A DNA stretch of 64,000 bases from Ferrimonas sediminum (lineage in GTDB: Bacteria; Pseudomonadota; Gammaproteobacteria; Enterobacterales; Shewanellaceae), in assembly GCF_900100175.1 (NCBI RefSeq), contig NZ_FNEM01000007.1, forward strand, positions 1-64,000, read 5' to 3'. Position numbers and translations under genes: made by a program. Below the pieces are notes generated by a model, which saw nothing but the letters and a program-made list of their open reading frames with translations, searched no databases and was not told the DNA's origin. Below, piece after piece: positions 26,523 through 35,394 of the stretch (position 1 is the stretch's first letter; every line of letters begins with the position of its first letter).

Positions 26523-27701
26523 TCAGGCCAGCTGTGCCGCCACGATCACCGTTCCCAGCACGGTCACCAGCGCCAGAGCCGGCTTACCACCACTCACCTG
26601 ATAGCCACCTTGTCCAGGCTGGCGCAACTTGATGGCCATGGCTACCGGAAGAAACACGATCAACACCGCCAGCGGAATGGCGGCAAAACCAAGAACCGCA
26701 ATGAACCCTTCCGGCATCGCCAGGGCCAGAGTCAGCGGCGGCACAAAGGTGATCAGCCAGGTACTGATCTTGCCATTGCGACGGCCACGCAGTTCCGCCA
26801 GATACTCAAACAAGCTCAGGGTCACGCCGATGAAGGAGGTGACCAAGGCCAGATCCGCAAACAGGGTCACCAGGGTGCCCACCCGACTTGAGCCGGTGAT
26901 CTGAGTCATGGCCGTGACCAGGTTGGCCAGGCTGTCGCCCTCGGCCAGGGTTTGCAGCTGAGACACCCCCATCGGGCCGAATACCGACAGCAGCCACAAG
27001 CTGTAGCACAGCAGCGGCAAAGCACTGCCCAACAGAAACGCTTTACGCAACTGGCCGACATCGCCGTCGAGGTATTTCACCAGCGGCGGAATGCAGACAT
27101 GGAAACCAAAGGAGGTGAAGATCAGAGGCAGCGCTGCAATCAGGTAGTGGCTGTTGCCCAGGGTGGTCTCCAGGTTCAGCGCCAGGTTCGCCGGCTCACT
27201 CTGCGGCAGCAGCATCGCCACCAGGATCACCAGCGCCACCATCTTCAGGCTGAACAGGCCCCGGGTCAGCAGATCCACATACTTGACTCCAAATGCCGCC
27301 ACCAGCCCCAGAGTACAGGCAAAGATCAATGTGGCCGGAGTACTGTCCAGGGGCAGTGACAACAAGGATTGCGCCTTGAGCATCACCAATGAGGCACCGC
27401 CGGTCAGATAAGCGGCCGTCAAGGCGTACAGCAGAGCCAGAAAGCTGGCAGAACAGATCACCTGCCCCCAGGGCCCCAGCGCTTTTCCGGCCATGCCGTG
27501 GAAGTTCAGGCCGCTGCCTACCCTCAGGTTGGCTTCGGTCAACAGCAGTGCGGTGTAGCCTGACAATCCCCAGATCAGAATCATCAGTACCATGGCGGGC
27601 CAGAACCCGATGTGGGACACGGCAATGGGCAGGGCCAGCATACCCGCGCCAATACTGGTGCCGGCAACGATCAGTGTTGCGCCTAAAAGCTTGCTTTTCA
27701 A
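26523..27701 (-). CDS. Aromatic amino-acid permease (TyrP/Mtr/TnaB family)
   Basis: A 392-residue inner-membrane protein with about 11 helices. The start KLLGATLIVAGTSIGAGMLALPI is the family signature of hydroxy/aromatic amino-acid permeases. FTSFGFHVCIPPLVKYLDGD in the middle is also typical. These proton symporters import tyrosine, tryptophan or phenylalanine; TyrP is the best guess, but the specificity is not decided by sequence. The long 5' region on its upstream side has two large hairpins (see 27941-28053). Confidence 0.88.
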   Translation of the reverse strand: MKSKLLGATLIVAGTSIGAGMLALPIAVSHIGFWPAMVLMILIWGLSGYTALLLTEANLRVGSGLNFHGMAGKALGPWGQVICSASFLALLYALTAAYLTGGASLVMLKAQSLLSLPLDSTPATLIFACTLGLVAAFGVKYVDLLTRGLFSLKMVALVILVAMLLPQSEPANLALNLETTLGNSHYLIAALPLIFTSFGFHVCIPPLVKYLDGDVGQLRKAFLLGSALPLLCYSLWLLSVFGPMGVSQLQTLAEGDSLANLVTAMTQITGSSRVGTLVTLFADLALVTSFIGVTLSLFEYLAELRGRRNGKISTWLITFVPPLTLALAMPEGFIAVLGFAAIPLAVLIVFLPVAMAIKLRQPGQGGYQVSGGKPALALVTVLGTVIVAAQLA

Positions 27702-28056
27702 AATGGTATTCCCGGTGCAAAAAAGTGGAGTTACAACGGGTCAGGGAGAGAAGAGGAAGGACTGCGTCAGGTTGCACACACCACCTTGCCAATTGAATCC
27801 CGACCCGGTTGGTGTCGGTTCAATTAGCCCCAATGGCGTGGTTAGCGATCTATGTTACCGCTCTCCATGCCATTGAGGCTGGCAAAATCGAGCGATAAAA
27901 GTGATGGTTAATGACATCATCTCTACCTGAAAACAAAGAGCGGGTCTCCCGCAGCCCAAGAAGACTAACAGCGTCCACCTTGGCGAAACAAGAGACCCGG
28001 CTCACATTTTTCCAGCTTCAGGGTGACAGTGATTGCTCGCTGTCACGCCGAAGTTG
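27702..28056. other. 355-base gap between catalase and permease genes
   Basis: No coding potential was seen. It holds two inverted repeats. CGGGTCTC (27941-27948) pairs with GAGACCCG (27992-27999) with a nested CCAAG/CTTGG, and is followed on the minus strand by a T-rich CTCTTTGTTTTC. GTGACAG (28023-28029) pairs with CTGTCAC (28040-28046), flanked by CTTC/GAAG, directly after the catalase stop. They probably end the catalase transcript, but could form part of the permease leader. Confidence 0.5.
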
Positions 28057-29514
28057 CTAGCCTCGCACCGCCTCGATGGCCTGTGCAACCCGCTCGGCGT
28101 ACTCGGCATCGGCACCGGCAAACTGCGCCAGCATCCTCTGCTGTACCGGTGCAGTCACCTGAGACAACGTGGCGGCAATGGTGTCTGCCAGAGCCTGGCG
28201 CTGAGTGTCGCTCATCAGCCGGTACAGGTTTCCGGCCTGCTCGACGTTCTCCTCCTCGAAGCGATCAAAACGATCCAGATTGCCCTCCACGGCCAGTGGC
28301 GGCTCGGCATACTGTGGCTTCTGCTCCGGCCCCTGCTGGGTATTGGGGCCGTAGTTCACCCCGGACTCCTGCTGGGCACCGTGGTAAGGGCATCCGCCCC
28401 CGGCCATCGCTCCGGCGCGCTGATAATGATTGGGCTGAGCCGCATGGGGACAGTTCACCGGCAACTGGTTGTAGTTACCCCCAATGCGATAGCGCTGGGC
28501 ATCGGCATAGGCGAACAACCGTGCCTGCAACATTTTGTCCGGCGACGCTCCCACACCGGGAACCAGGTTGGAGGGGGCAAAGGCCGCTTGTTCAATCTCG
28601 TTGAAGTAGTTTTGTGGATTACGGTTCAGCTCCAGCACCCCGGCTTCAATCAGCGGGTAATCGCTGTGAGGCCAGACCTTGGTCAAATCAAACGGATTGA
28701 TGCCATAGCTGTCGGCGTCCCTCTCCGGCATGACCTGCAGATACAGGGTCCACTTGGGCGCCTGACCATCCTCAATCGCCCCGTACAGATCCCGCTGGGC
28801 ATGGTCCGGGTCGATCCCTTTCAGGGTGTCCGCTTCGGCATTGGACAGGTTTCTTACCCCCTGTTGGGTCTTAAAGTGGAACTTAACCCAGAACCGCTCC
28901 CCCTGTTTGTTCCACAACGAGAAAGTATGAGAGCCATAGCCATTCATATGGCGATAGTTCAGCGGAATACCACGGTCCGACATCAAAATGGTGACCTGAT
29001 GCAGTGCCTCCGGATTCAGCGACCAGAAGTCCCACATCGCCTGCGGGTCTTTGAGGTTGGTAATGGGATTGCGCTTCTGAGTATGGATAAAGTCCGGGAA
29101 CTTGATGCCATCCCGCAGGAAAAATACCGGAGTATTGTTACCAACAATGTCATGGTTACCGTTTTTGGTATAGAAACGCACCGCAAACCCACGAGGATCC
29201 CGTTCGGCATCGGCACTGCCAGCCTCGCCACCAACGGTGGAGAAACGCACCACCACCTCGGTCTGTTTGCCCACCTCATTAAAGTGCTCCGCCAGGGTGT
29301 ACCGAGACAGATCCTGAGTCAGGGTAAAGGTGCCGTAAGCACCACTGCCCTTGGCATGAACCACCCGCTCTGGAATCCGCTCGCGGTTAAAATGTGCGAG
29401 CTTTTCAATTAAGTGCCAGTCCTGTAGGCCAACCGGGCCGCGTCGTCCGGCAGTCAGGCTATTTTGATCATCAGCAATGGGTGCGCCATTTTGTGCGGTC
29501 AGATGCTGTGTCAT
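28057..29514 (-). CDS. Catalase, small-subunit haem b type
   Basis: A 485-residue monofunctional catalase, the length of clade-3 enzymes. It contains the distal His in [14 protein letters not shown], the Asn in [12 protein letters not shown], and the proximal Tyr region [17 protein letters not shown]. It dismutates hydrogen peroxide in the cytosol or periplasm; no signal peptide is seen. The ATG at 29514 is preceded by AAAGGAGC; earlier in-frame starts to 29547 add residues outside the fold. Confidence 0.95.
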   Translation of the reverse strand: MTQHLTAQNGAPIADDQNSLTAGRRGPVGLQDWHLIEKLAHFNRERIPERVVHAKGSGAYGTFTLTQDLSRYTLAEHFNEVGKQTEVVVRFSTVGGEAGSADAERDPRGFAVRFYTKNGNHDIVGNNTPVFFLRDGIKFPDFIHTQKRNPITNLKDPQAMWDFWSLNPEALHQVTILMSDRGIPLNYRHMNGYGSHTFSLWNKQGERFWVKFHFKTQQGVRNLSNAEADTLKGIDPDHAQRDLYGAIEDGQAPKWTLYLQVMPERDADSYGINPFDLTKVWPHSDYPLIEAGVLELNRNPQNYFNEIEQAAFAPSNLVPGVGASPDKMLQARLFAYADAQRYRIGGNYNQLPVNCPHAAQPNHYQRAGAMAGGGCPYHGAQQESGVNYGPNTQQGPEQKPQYAEPPLAVEGNLDRFDRFEEENVEQAGNLYRLMSDTQRQALADTIAATLSQVTAPVQQRMLAQFAGADAEYAERVAQAIEAVRG

Positions 29515-29747
29515 GGTGTTGCTCCTTTGCGCCATAGCGCCTTTCAATCCACTCGTAGAGGCCGTGCCACATAACCCCCTCCTTAATCGCTAAAACCAAT
29601 TATGGATGCCAGCCTTAAAATACAAAAGCAATTACATTGAATGTAGGTATTCGTTTTTATCGATTACAAAAAACCAACTGCCTGTGACAAAAATTCGGTT
29701 AACCCGGTCTACTCTGAGTAATGAGTACAAAAAAATGGAGATCCACC

Positions 29748-30035
29748 ATGAAGACGTTACTGTTTACCTTGGTTGCCCTGTTCTTCAGCTCCACCGCTTT
29801 GGCCACCGGAGGCGGTGGCGGTGGCAACCCGGGCCCCGCGTCCGGGGTCAATATCTCGGCTACTCACTGCTATGACGCTAACGCAAAGCGCATCAAAGAC
29901 AGTGCCATCATGAAGAAGGAGCGCCGCTGTCCGGTTACTGGTGTTAACCAGATCGATCTGCTCAACTACAACAACTTCTATGGCAACAAGCCCAAGGGTG
30001 AAACCCTGAGCATGATCCAAAAGCGCAAAAACTAG
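29748..30035 (+). CDS. Small secreted Gly-rich protein of unknown function
   Basis: A 95-residue protein with a signal peptide (MKTLLFTLVALFFSSTALA), then a run of Gly (GGGGGGNPGP) and a basic tail with two Cys residues. I recognise no family. ATGGAGATC provides the ribosome-binding site, and the in-frame ATG at 29721 would disrupt the signal peptide. The hydrolase gene follows 40 bases later. Confidence 0.6.
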   Translation: MKTLLFTLVALFFSSTALATGGGGGGNPGPASGVNISATHCYDANAKRIKDSAIMKKERRCPVTGVNQIDLLNYNNFYGNKPKGETLSMIQKRKN

Positions 30036-30075
30036 CGTACCCTGATTGCTCGTGATCTAGATTGGGGAGAGACCA

Positions 30076-30711
30076 ATGCAGCTGGTGATGCTTCATGGGC
30101 TCTACATGCACCACACCATCATGCGTCCCCTCGCCGCCCTGATGCGCAATCGGGGCTGGCAGGTGGACGGTTTCAGTTACAACAGCCTGGCCATTGATCC
30201 GGAAAGGCTGTTTCGGCGCTTGGATCAGCGTTGGCGCCCTGGCCAACCCATCTACCTGCTGGGACACAGCCTGGGGGGCGTGCTGATTCGCCAATACGCC
30301 GAACAGCGCTCCCTACCGCCAGGATCCCGGCTGATCACTCTGGGATCGCCTCATCAGGGGGCCAGAGTGACACGGCAGTTGCAGAAGTGGAATCTGCTGA
30401 GGCTGCTGGGCAACGCCCATGAACATGGCCTGATGCCCTCAGGGTATCGAGGCTACGAGGCCGACACACCTCTTGGCAGCCTGGCCGGTGATGCCGGCAT
30501 CGGTATGGGCAATCTCCTGCTCAACCTCAGCGATACCCCCAACGACGGCACCGTTACCGTCGATGAAACCCGCATCGACGGCATGAGCGATCACATCGTG
30601 CTTCCGGTTAGCCACACCAGCATGTTGCTGTCATCGGACGTCGCCAGGCAAACGCACCACTTTCTGAGTTACGGACATTTTCACCACCAACCCCTTGATC
30701 AGAAACACTAA
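30076..30711 (+). CDS. Alpha/beta hydrolase, lipase/PGAP1-like
   Basis: A 211-residue protein. It starts with the oxyanion strand LVMLHGLYMHHTIM and has the nucleophile elbow LLGHSLGGVLIRQYA. The late DHIVLPVSHTSMLLS region supplies the catalytic His. No signal peptide is seen. The substrate is an ester of unknown nature. Confidence 0.8.
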   Translation: MQLVMLHGLYMHHTIMRPLAALMRNRGWQVDGFSYNSLAIDPERLFRRLDQRWRPGQPIYLLGHSLGGVLIRQYAEQRSLPPGSRLITLGSPHQGARVTRQLQKWNLLRLLGNAHEHGLMPSGYRGYEADTPLGSLAGDAGIGMGNLLLNLSDTPNDGTVTVDETRIDGMSDHIVLPVSHTSMLLSSDVARQTHHFLSYGHFHHQPLDQKH

Positions 30712-30763
30712 TCAGCTTCACCAGACCAAATCATTCTCATTCCAGCCGTACATCATCGGTCCG

Positions 30764-30861
30764 GATCACAGTCTGTGAATCAGGTACAAAAATCGCCAGT
30801 TTCAGGACTTTTCTTACCTATGTTGAACCGGGGTTCGGCATTACTTTCACAGGTGCACAAC
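30764..30861 (+). promoter_or_regulatory. Module 1 upstream blocks shared with modules 2 and 3
   Basis: GATCACA (30764-30770) and GTGCACAAC (30853-30861) recur at almost the same distance from the start codon in all three octaheme modules (158 and 61 bases here). The first resembles a CRP half-site; the second is a possible binding site for the AraC-type regulators. Function is inferred from conservation only. Confidence 0.45.
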
Positions 30862-30921
30862 TTATTGCGCTTCGGGCTCTCCCATACCCGGGACGCCGAC
30901 TGTGTCACCTACTAAAGGGAA

Positions 30922-32529
30922 ATGATGATGATGAAACTCTATGGGGCCGGTTTGCCCCTAAAAACCCTCACCGCCGCCATGCTGCTCAGCCTGCTGAGCG
31001 CTTGTGGCAGCGATAGCGATAGCGACAGCAGCACCCCTACCGAACCGGGTAACACCGCACCGGTCGCCAACCCGGTGGAAGCCAGTGCCACCATGGGTAG
31101 CAAGACCCTTATCGATGCCCTGGCCAACGACAGCGATGCCGATGGCCATAACCTGACCCTGGAGACGGTGATCCTCCTGAAGGGGCTGGGTTCTGCCTCC
31201 GTCCACAACAATCAGGTACTGTTTGACCCAGTTGAGGTGGGCACCACCATCCTCAGCTACGCCATCTCCGACGGCAACGGCGGCCAGGCGGAATCCACGG
31301 TCACCGTGGTGGTCAGTGCCCAAGAGCTCTCCTATGTGGGATCCCAGGCCTGCCTCTCCTGTCACACCGATAAAAAAACCTATCTGGAAACCGGCCACAA
31401 CTTCAAGCTAACCAAGGTCGATGGCGATCAGGAGCCCCTCTACCCCTTCACTTCGATTTCAGGGGCGCTGGACTTGCTGGACGTAGACAACACTCTGGGC
31501 AACCCCAGCAGTTGGGCAGACATCAGCTACGTCATCGGCGGCTACATGCGCAGTGCCATGTTTATCGATAACAATGGCTATATCCTGTCCGGCGATAAGG
31601 CGGGTGTGGGTGTCGCCCCCAAAGGCGGGCAGGTGCCCTATGCGTTTCCTTATAGCGCCAATGATACACCTGACTCCCATGGCTTCGATTATTGCGGTCG
31701 CTGCCACACCACCGGCTGGAAGGACTACACCGAAGGCAGTGGTGATCACCGCAACCTGAACCGACAGGACGACATGCCGGGCATGGGTGGCACCTTTGCC
31801 CTGACAGGGATCCAGTGCGAAGCCTGTCACGGCGCTGGCAGGGCCCACATCCAGAGCCCGTCCAAGCACAACATCGTCAAGATCGCCGAACCCCGATCCA
31901 CCGACGACTACCTGGCACAGGACATGGGCTTCGGTAAGCCCATCGCCTGCGCCGAGTGTCATAGCACTGATGATGCCGTGCGACGCTATCCAGACTACGT
32001 GTCCCCTCATAACCAGGAGTTTGGCGGCGACAGCCTGGAGGCACGCCTGAAAGTGATGACGGGTTTCGGCCCCGAAGGTCGCCGGGACGGCCGAGGTGGC
32101 CGTCAAGCCGCGACAGAACTGCTGGGCACCGATCCTGACACCGGCATCGCCATGGGTAAAAAGGGAGGCTTCACCTGCTCGACCTGTCACAACCCGCATA
32201 AATCCAAAGTCAATCAGGATAAACCCGGCCACGAAGGCGCCATGGCGCGCGACTGCAGCGATTGCCATACCAAGGAGTTCGCCAACGCTTCGGGCAGTGA
32301 CATCGCTTCCGCCGCCCACGAATTCACCGCCAAATGCATCGATTGCCACATGCCCGGGAATTCGCACATGTTCAAGATCGACCTCGAGGGCACCAAGGAC
32401 GATCCAAGGCACTTCTCGGCGGACGGCGACTACGTGAAACCATGGCTTCGCGCCTACGACAGCTGCTCCGGTTGTCACGAGGATGACTATGATGAACGTG
32501 CCACTCGAATAGGCAAGATTCACCTGTAA
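30922..32529 (+). CDS. Octaheme c554-like cytochrome lipoprotein, module 1
   Basis: A 535-residue lipoprotein (lipobox LSAC, Cys28) with an Asp/Ser-rich spacer. An Ig/cadherin-like domain covers about residues 45-135 (APVANPVEASATMGSK, LANDSDADGHNLTL). The cytochrome part has eight CXXCH motifs (CLSCH, CGRCH, CEACH, CAECH, CSTCH, CSDCH, CIDCH, CSGCH). YVGSQACLSCH, CGRCHTTGW and TGIQCEACHGAG match cytochrome c554/c'-type proteins. It probably moves electrons at the outer membrane or periplasm. Four ATGs in a row (30922-30933) leave the exact start open; the third or fourth best fits the AAGGGA. An AraC gene follows. Confidence 0.9.
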   Translation: MMMMKLYGAGLPLKTLTAAMLLSLLSACGSDSDSDSSTPTEPGNTAPVANPVEASATMGSKTLIDALANDSDADGHNLTLETVILLKGLGSASVHNNQVLFDPVEVGTTILSYAISDGNGGQAESTVTVVVSAQELSYVGSQACLSCHTDKKTYLETGHNFKLTKVDGDQEPLYPFTSISGALDLLDVDNTLGNPSSWADISYVIGGYMRSAMFIDNNGYILSGDKAGVGVAPKGGQVPYAFPYSANDTPDSHGFDYCGRCHTTGWKDYTEGSGDHRNLNRQDDMPGMGGTFALTGIQCEACHGAGRAHIQSPSKHNIVKIAEPRSTDDYLAQDMGFGKPIACAECHSTDDAVRRYPDYVSPHNQEFGGDSLEARLKVMTGFGPEGRRDGRGGRQAATELLGTDPDTGIAMGKKGGFTCSTCHNPHKSKVNQDKPGHEGAMARDCSDCHTKEFANASGSDIASAAHEFTAKCIDCHMPGNSHMFKIDLEGTKDDPRHFSADGDYVKPWLRAYDSCSGCHEDDYDERATRIGKIHL

Positions 32530-32537
32530 TCCCTGTC

Positions 32538-32569
32538 AGCCAGCGGCAACTCGTCGCTGGCTAATTTTT
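32538..32569 (+). terminator. Terminator after octaheme gene 1
   Basis: AGCCAGCG/CGCTGGCT with a nine-base loop, then AATTTTTG. The AraC gene lies beyond it, so its expression needs readthrough or its own promoter. Confidence 0.85.
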
Positions 32570-32633
32570 GCCCGCTCTGGCACTTCCCCCCGAACCTGTC
32601 ATCATTACCCAGTACATAGCCTTAGGAGACATC

Positions 32634-33515
32634 GTGGACAGCGGCGACCATATTCCCGACATCAGCTATCGCCCCCCTTCGATAGAGGAGTCAGGCATTG
32701 AAATACTGGACCTTGATCTATTCCGGGCGAGGCTGGAACGCTACCACTTCGACCCTTACCAGCCCCACAGGGTGAACTATTTCTGCTTCCTCTACATTAC
32801 CGAAGGTAAGGGAGAGCATTTTATTGATTTCCAACGCTACCCTTACCACTCCGGCAGCGTCATCTTCATCAACCCCAATCAGGTGCATGCCTTCGACCCC
32901 GATGACCGGCCGCAGGGAAAGATGATCAACATGACCCCATCCTTTTTTGCCTCCAGTGCCGCCAACATCCGCACCTCCTACTTCATTCCCACTCACCTGA
33001 ACCGAGCATCTTCACCGGTTCTGCAGCTGTCTCCTCAGCTGGATCAGAGCTGCCACACCCTTCTGGAGGAAGTAAGGCTGGCCCAGAAAGAGGGCGCCGA
33101 TGATGACCTGGTGGTACAGCTACTGTTTATCGCCTTATTGGTTAAGCTGGGGCGTCAACGACAGAGCCACCTGGCCCATCTGAGCGAACAGCAGAAAGAG
33201 CGTTTCGGTCAGTTCCTTACCTTGGTGGAGCAGCACTACCTCGAGACCCGGGAAGCCAACCAATACACGCAGTGGATGCACATCAGCTATAAAAGCCTCA
33301 ACCAGTTGTGCAAGGCCTGTTGTGGCCAGACCGCCAAACAGCTGATCGATTTTCGCACGGTTCTGGAAATAAAGCGTAAGCTGGTTCTGGATGGCCTATC
33401 GACTCAGGAAACCGCCTCGGATCTCAGTTTTGAAGACACCACCTATCTGAACAAATACTTCAAACGCTTAACCGGCCAAACGCCTGCGGCCTTTAAGCGA
33501 GATAATGAACGTTAA
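32634..33515 (+). CDS. AraC-family regulator, module 1
   Basis: A 293-residue protein. The N-terminal half is a cupin-like sensor (HRVNYFCFLYITEGKGEHFIDF, GSVIFINPNQVHAFD). The C-terminal half has the two AraC helix-turn-helix units (LNQLCKACCGQTAKQLIDFR, ending YLNKYFKRLTGQTPAAFKRD). GTG at 32634 is chosen because it has TAGGAGA upstream and gives exactly the length and N terminus (VDSGDHIPDISY) of the two paralogues, both 293 residues. It is the most divergent of the three. It likely controls the octaheme gene beside it. Confidence 0.9.
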   Translation: MDSGDHIPDISYRPPSIEESGIEILDLDLFRARLERYHFDPYQPHRVNYFCFLYITEGKGEHFIDFQRYPYHSGSVIFINPNQVHAFDPDDRPQGKMINMTPSFFASSAANIRTSYFIPTHLNRASSPVLQLSPQLDQSCHTLLEEVRLAQKEGADDDLVVQLLFIALLVKLGRQRQSHLAHLSEQQKERFGQFLTLVEQHYLETREANQYTQWMHISYKSLNQLCKACCGQTAKQLIDFRTVLEIKRKLVLDGLSTQETASDLSFEDTTYLNKYFKRLTGQTPAAFKRDNER

Positions 33516-33594
33516 CGGACGAGGACCCTCATCCCTCTCTCGGGCACCCTCTGACATTTCCGAAGATTCAAAAACCCCCGTTTTCGACGCTGGC

Positions 33595-33692
33595 GATCAC
33601 ATTCCCGTCACACGGTACCTTAACGGCAATTTTCGGGCCTTTTTCGACCTGTTTCATCATTAGGTTCACCATTATTTTCCCAAGTGCACAAC
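33595..33692 (+). promoter_or_regulatory. Module 2 upstream blocks retained before the cytochrome scar
   Basis: GATCACA (33595-33601) and GTGCACAAC (33684-33692) lie 155 and 58 bases before the scar ATG. They match modules 1 and 3, so the promoter region survived the loss of the gene it served. Confidence 0.5.
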
Positions 33693-33749
33693 CTGGCACC
33701 CGTTGACCAACCTGGGCAGTGGTGCCGCCGTGTTACCTATTGCAGGGAA

Positions 33750-33826
33750 ATGATGATGAACCCCAATGCGGCCAATGCGCCTATGAAAACGCCGACAACC
33801 GCTGGATGAGACGAGTACACCTTTAA
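33750..33826 (+). pseudogene. Collapsed octaheme cytochrome gene, module 2 (deletion scar)
   Basis: After GCAGGGAA, the sequence reads ATG ATG ATG then NPNAANAPMKTPTTAG and a stop, aligning with the first ~19 codons of octaheme gene 2 (MMMMKPHAPNTPIQTLTAA). A few bases on, in another frame, ATG-AGA-CGA-GTA-CAC-CTT-TAA encodes MRRVHL-stop, matching that gene's last codons (MKQVHL-stop). About 1.5 kb between is missing, with the junction near 33800-33808. The start, the end and the terminator remain. This is an internal deletion, not a short gene. Confidence 0.8.
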
Positions 33827-33839
33827 GGCACTCTGCTCT

Positions 33840-33876
33840 AAGAGGTGTCAACTGTTTAAGCTGACACCTCTTTTTT
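33840..33876 (+). terminator. Terminator left behind by the lost octaheme gene
   Basis: AAGAGGTGTCA/TGACACCTCTT forms an 11-base-pair stem followed by a T-run. The AAGAGGTGTC element is shared with the terminator of octaheme gene 2. Confidence 0.9.
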
Positions 33877-33939
33877 CACAACGAAGCCCTTGACCCCAAC
33901 GCAGTCATCTTTACCGGATCCTATTGATAAGGCTTACAA

Positions 33940-34821
33940 ATGGATAAAGTCGACGACATCCCCAGCATCACCTATGACAGCCCTCAGCTTCGTGATACAG
34001 GCATGGACATACTGGATCTGGAGGCATTTCTTCAGGATCTCTGTAACCATGGGGCCAATCCCTACCAGCCTCATAGGATCAGTCATTTCTGTCTTATTTT
34101 TGTGGAGCAGGGGGAGGGGGAGCACTATATCGATTTTCACTCCTACCCCTACAAACCTGGCTGCGTCATATTTCTTAATAAATATCAAATCCATACATTC
34201 AACAGAGAGAACAAAATCAAAGGCAAGCTGGTGCTGATGACTCGGGAGTTCTTCGCCGCCGGCGCCGCCAACATTCGCACCTCCTATTTTGTACCAGCAC
34301 ATCAAACCCTGAGCGCCTTCCCAATACTCCACCTCTCCGGCGCTCTGAACGAAAGCACCAGGGCGATGTTGAGCGAGATGACACGAGCCTTGAACGAGGG
34401 ACCGGACAGCCGCGTCATTGTGCAGCTGCTGCTGTCAGCCATGATGCTCAAGTTGGCCAAACAGAGAGAGGGCCATCTCGCCCACTTGAGTGAACAGCAG
34501 AAGGATCGTTACGGAGAGTTCCTGCGCCTGGTGGATGAGCATTTCACCGAGATCAGGGAGGCCAGTCAGTATGCCCAGTTGATGCATATCAGCTACAAAT
34601 GCCTGAACCAGCTATGTAAAGCCTGCTGCGGTCATACTGCCAAACAGCTGATCGATTTCCGGATCATTCTGGAGATAAAACGCAAACTGGCCATGGATGG
34701 GCTGTCGGTACAGGATGCCGCCTTCGAGATGGGCTTTGAAGACATCACCCACTTCATCAAGTACTTTAAGCGCCATACGGGCAAAACCCCGGCGGCCTTC
34801 AAACGAGAGCACGAAGGCTGA
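33940..34821 (+). CDS. AraC-family regulator, module 2 (partner gene lost)
   Basis: A 293-residue protein with the same cupin plus AraC HTH architecture as its paralogues. It is very close to module 3 (both start MDK.DDIP.ITYDSP.LR.TGMDILDLE). The HTH region LNQLCKACCGHTAKQLIDFRIILEIKRKL is intact and no frameshift is seen, so it appears functional although the cytochrome gene it followed is gone. It may now act on the other two modules. The ribosome-binding site is weak. Confidence 0.9.
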   Translation: MDKVDDIPSITYDSPQLRDTGMDILDLEAFLQDLCNHGANPYQPHRISHFCLIFVEQGEGEHYIDFHSYPYKPGCVIFLNKYQIHTFNRENKIKGKLVLMTREFFAAGAANIRTSYFVPAHQTLSAFPILHLSGALNESTRAMLSEMTRALNEGPDSRVIVQLLLSAMMLKLAKQREGHLAHLSEQQKDRYGEFLRLVDEHFTEIREASQYAQLMHISYKCLNQLCKACCGHTAKQLIDFRIILEIKRKLAMDGLSVQDAAFEMGFEDITHFIKYFKRHTGKTPAAFKREHEG

Positions 34822-34824
34822 GGC

Positions 34825-35067
34825 TCAGCTGGCCTCCTCCGCCTCATGACGATAGAGCTTCAACAGGTAGTAGATGTCAATCACCACAATAAAGGCATTC
34901 ACCAACATCACCGGATAGGCGCCAATGGCCCAGCCATAAATAACAAACAGTGCCGCCCCCAGCAGATTCCACCAGCGCAACTTCTTTATGTCGGCCATCA
35001 TCAGGGATACCGCCACCACGATGGAGGCCGCATACCCCACCCACTCCCAGATCCAGTGCAGTTCCAT
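34825..35067 (-). CDS. Small inner-membrane protein, YgjV-like
   Basis: An 80-residue protein with three hydrophobic segments (WVGYAASIVVAVSLMMADI, LLGAALFVIYGWAIGAYPV and LVNAFIVVIDIYYLLKL), typical of the small YgjV-type membrane proteins, whose function is unknown. It lies within the octaheme/AraC array on the opposite strand, stop to stop with AraC gene 2. A related protein is at 53206-53436. Confidence 0.7.
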   Translation of the reverse strand: MELHWIWEWVGYAASIVVAVSLMMADIKKLRWWNLLGAALFVIYGWAIGAYPVMLVNAFIVVIDIYYLLKLYRHEAEEAS

Positions 35068-35394
35068 TCCAATCTCTCTGTCGATGCTATTCCTTCATTG
35101 TAGTGGTAATTCTGCTTGGAACGGCGAATATTCCCGCCTCAGTTCAGCCCCACTCATCGCGCCGACCAGCCCCCCTTTGCCCAGTGGAAGAAACCACTTC
35201 AGGCGAACCGCAAACCCAGAAGAAAGAGAGGGCGTGCTCCGATCACACTCCAAGAACCCGGTGTGCTAAAGGCAATTATCAGAACCTTGCCGACCTGTTT
35301 CATGATCGAGTCCATCAGTACTTTTAATAATGCACAACTCAGTTCGTTTCGGCCCTAAGGTCAAACGAAGCGTTGTGTCACCTATTACAAGGAA
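35068..35394. promoter_or_regulatory. Upstream region of octaheme gene 2 (module 3)
   Basis: It contains GATCACA (35241-35247) and TGCACAAC (35331-35338) at 154 and 57 bases from the first ATG, matching modules 1 and 2. A CGACCTGTTTCAT string is shared with module 2. No coding potential was seen. Confidence 0.5.

Larger units (their letters stand above)
33516..33939. other. 424-base interval between AraC genes 1 and 2
   Basis: Instead of a cytochrome gene, this interval has the upstream blocks, a scar and a terminator of a lost octaheme gene (listed separately). Confidence 0.75.

Noticed and set aside
27941-28000. Possible lysine-type riboswitch before the permease
   Set aside because: The nested hairpin does not show the conserved L-box core bases, and a T-rich tail fits a terminator better.
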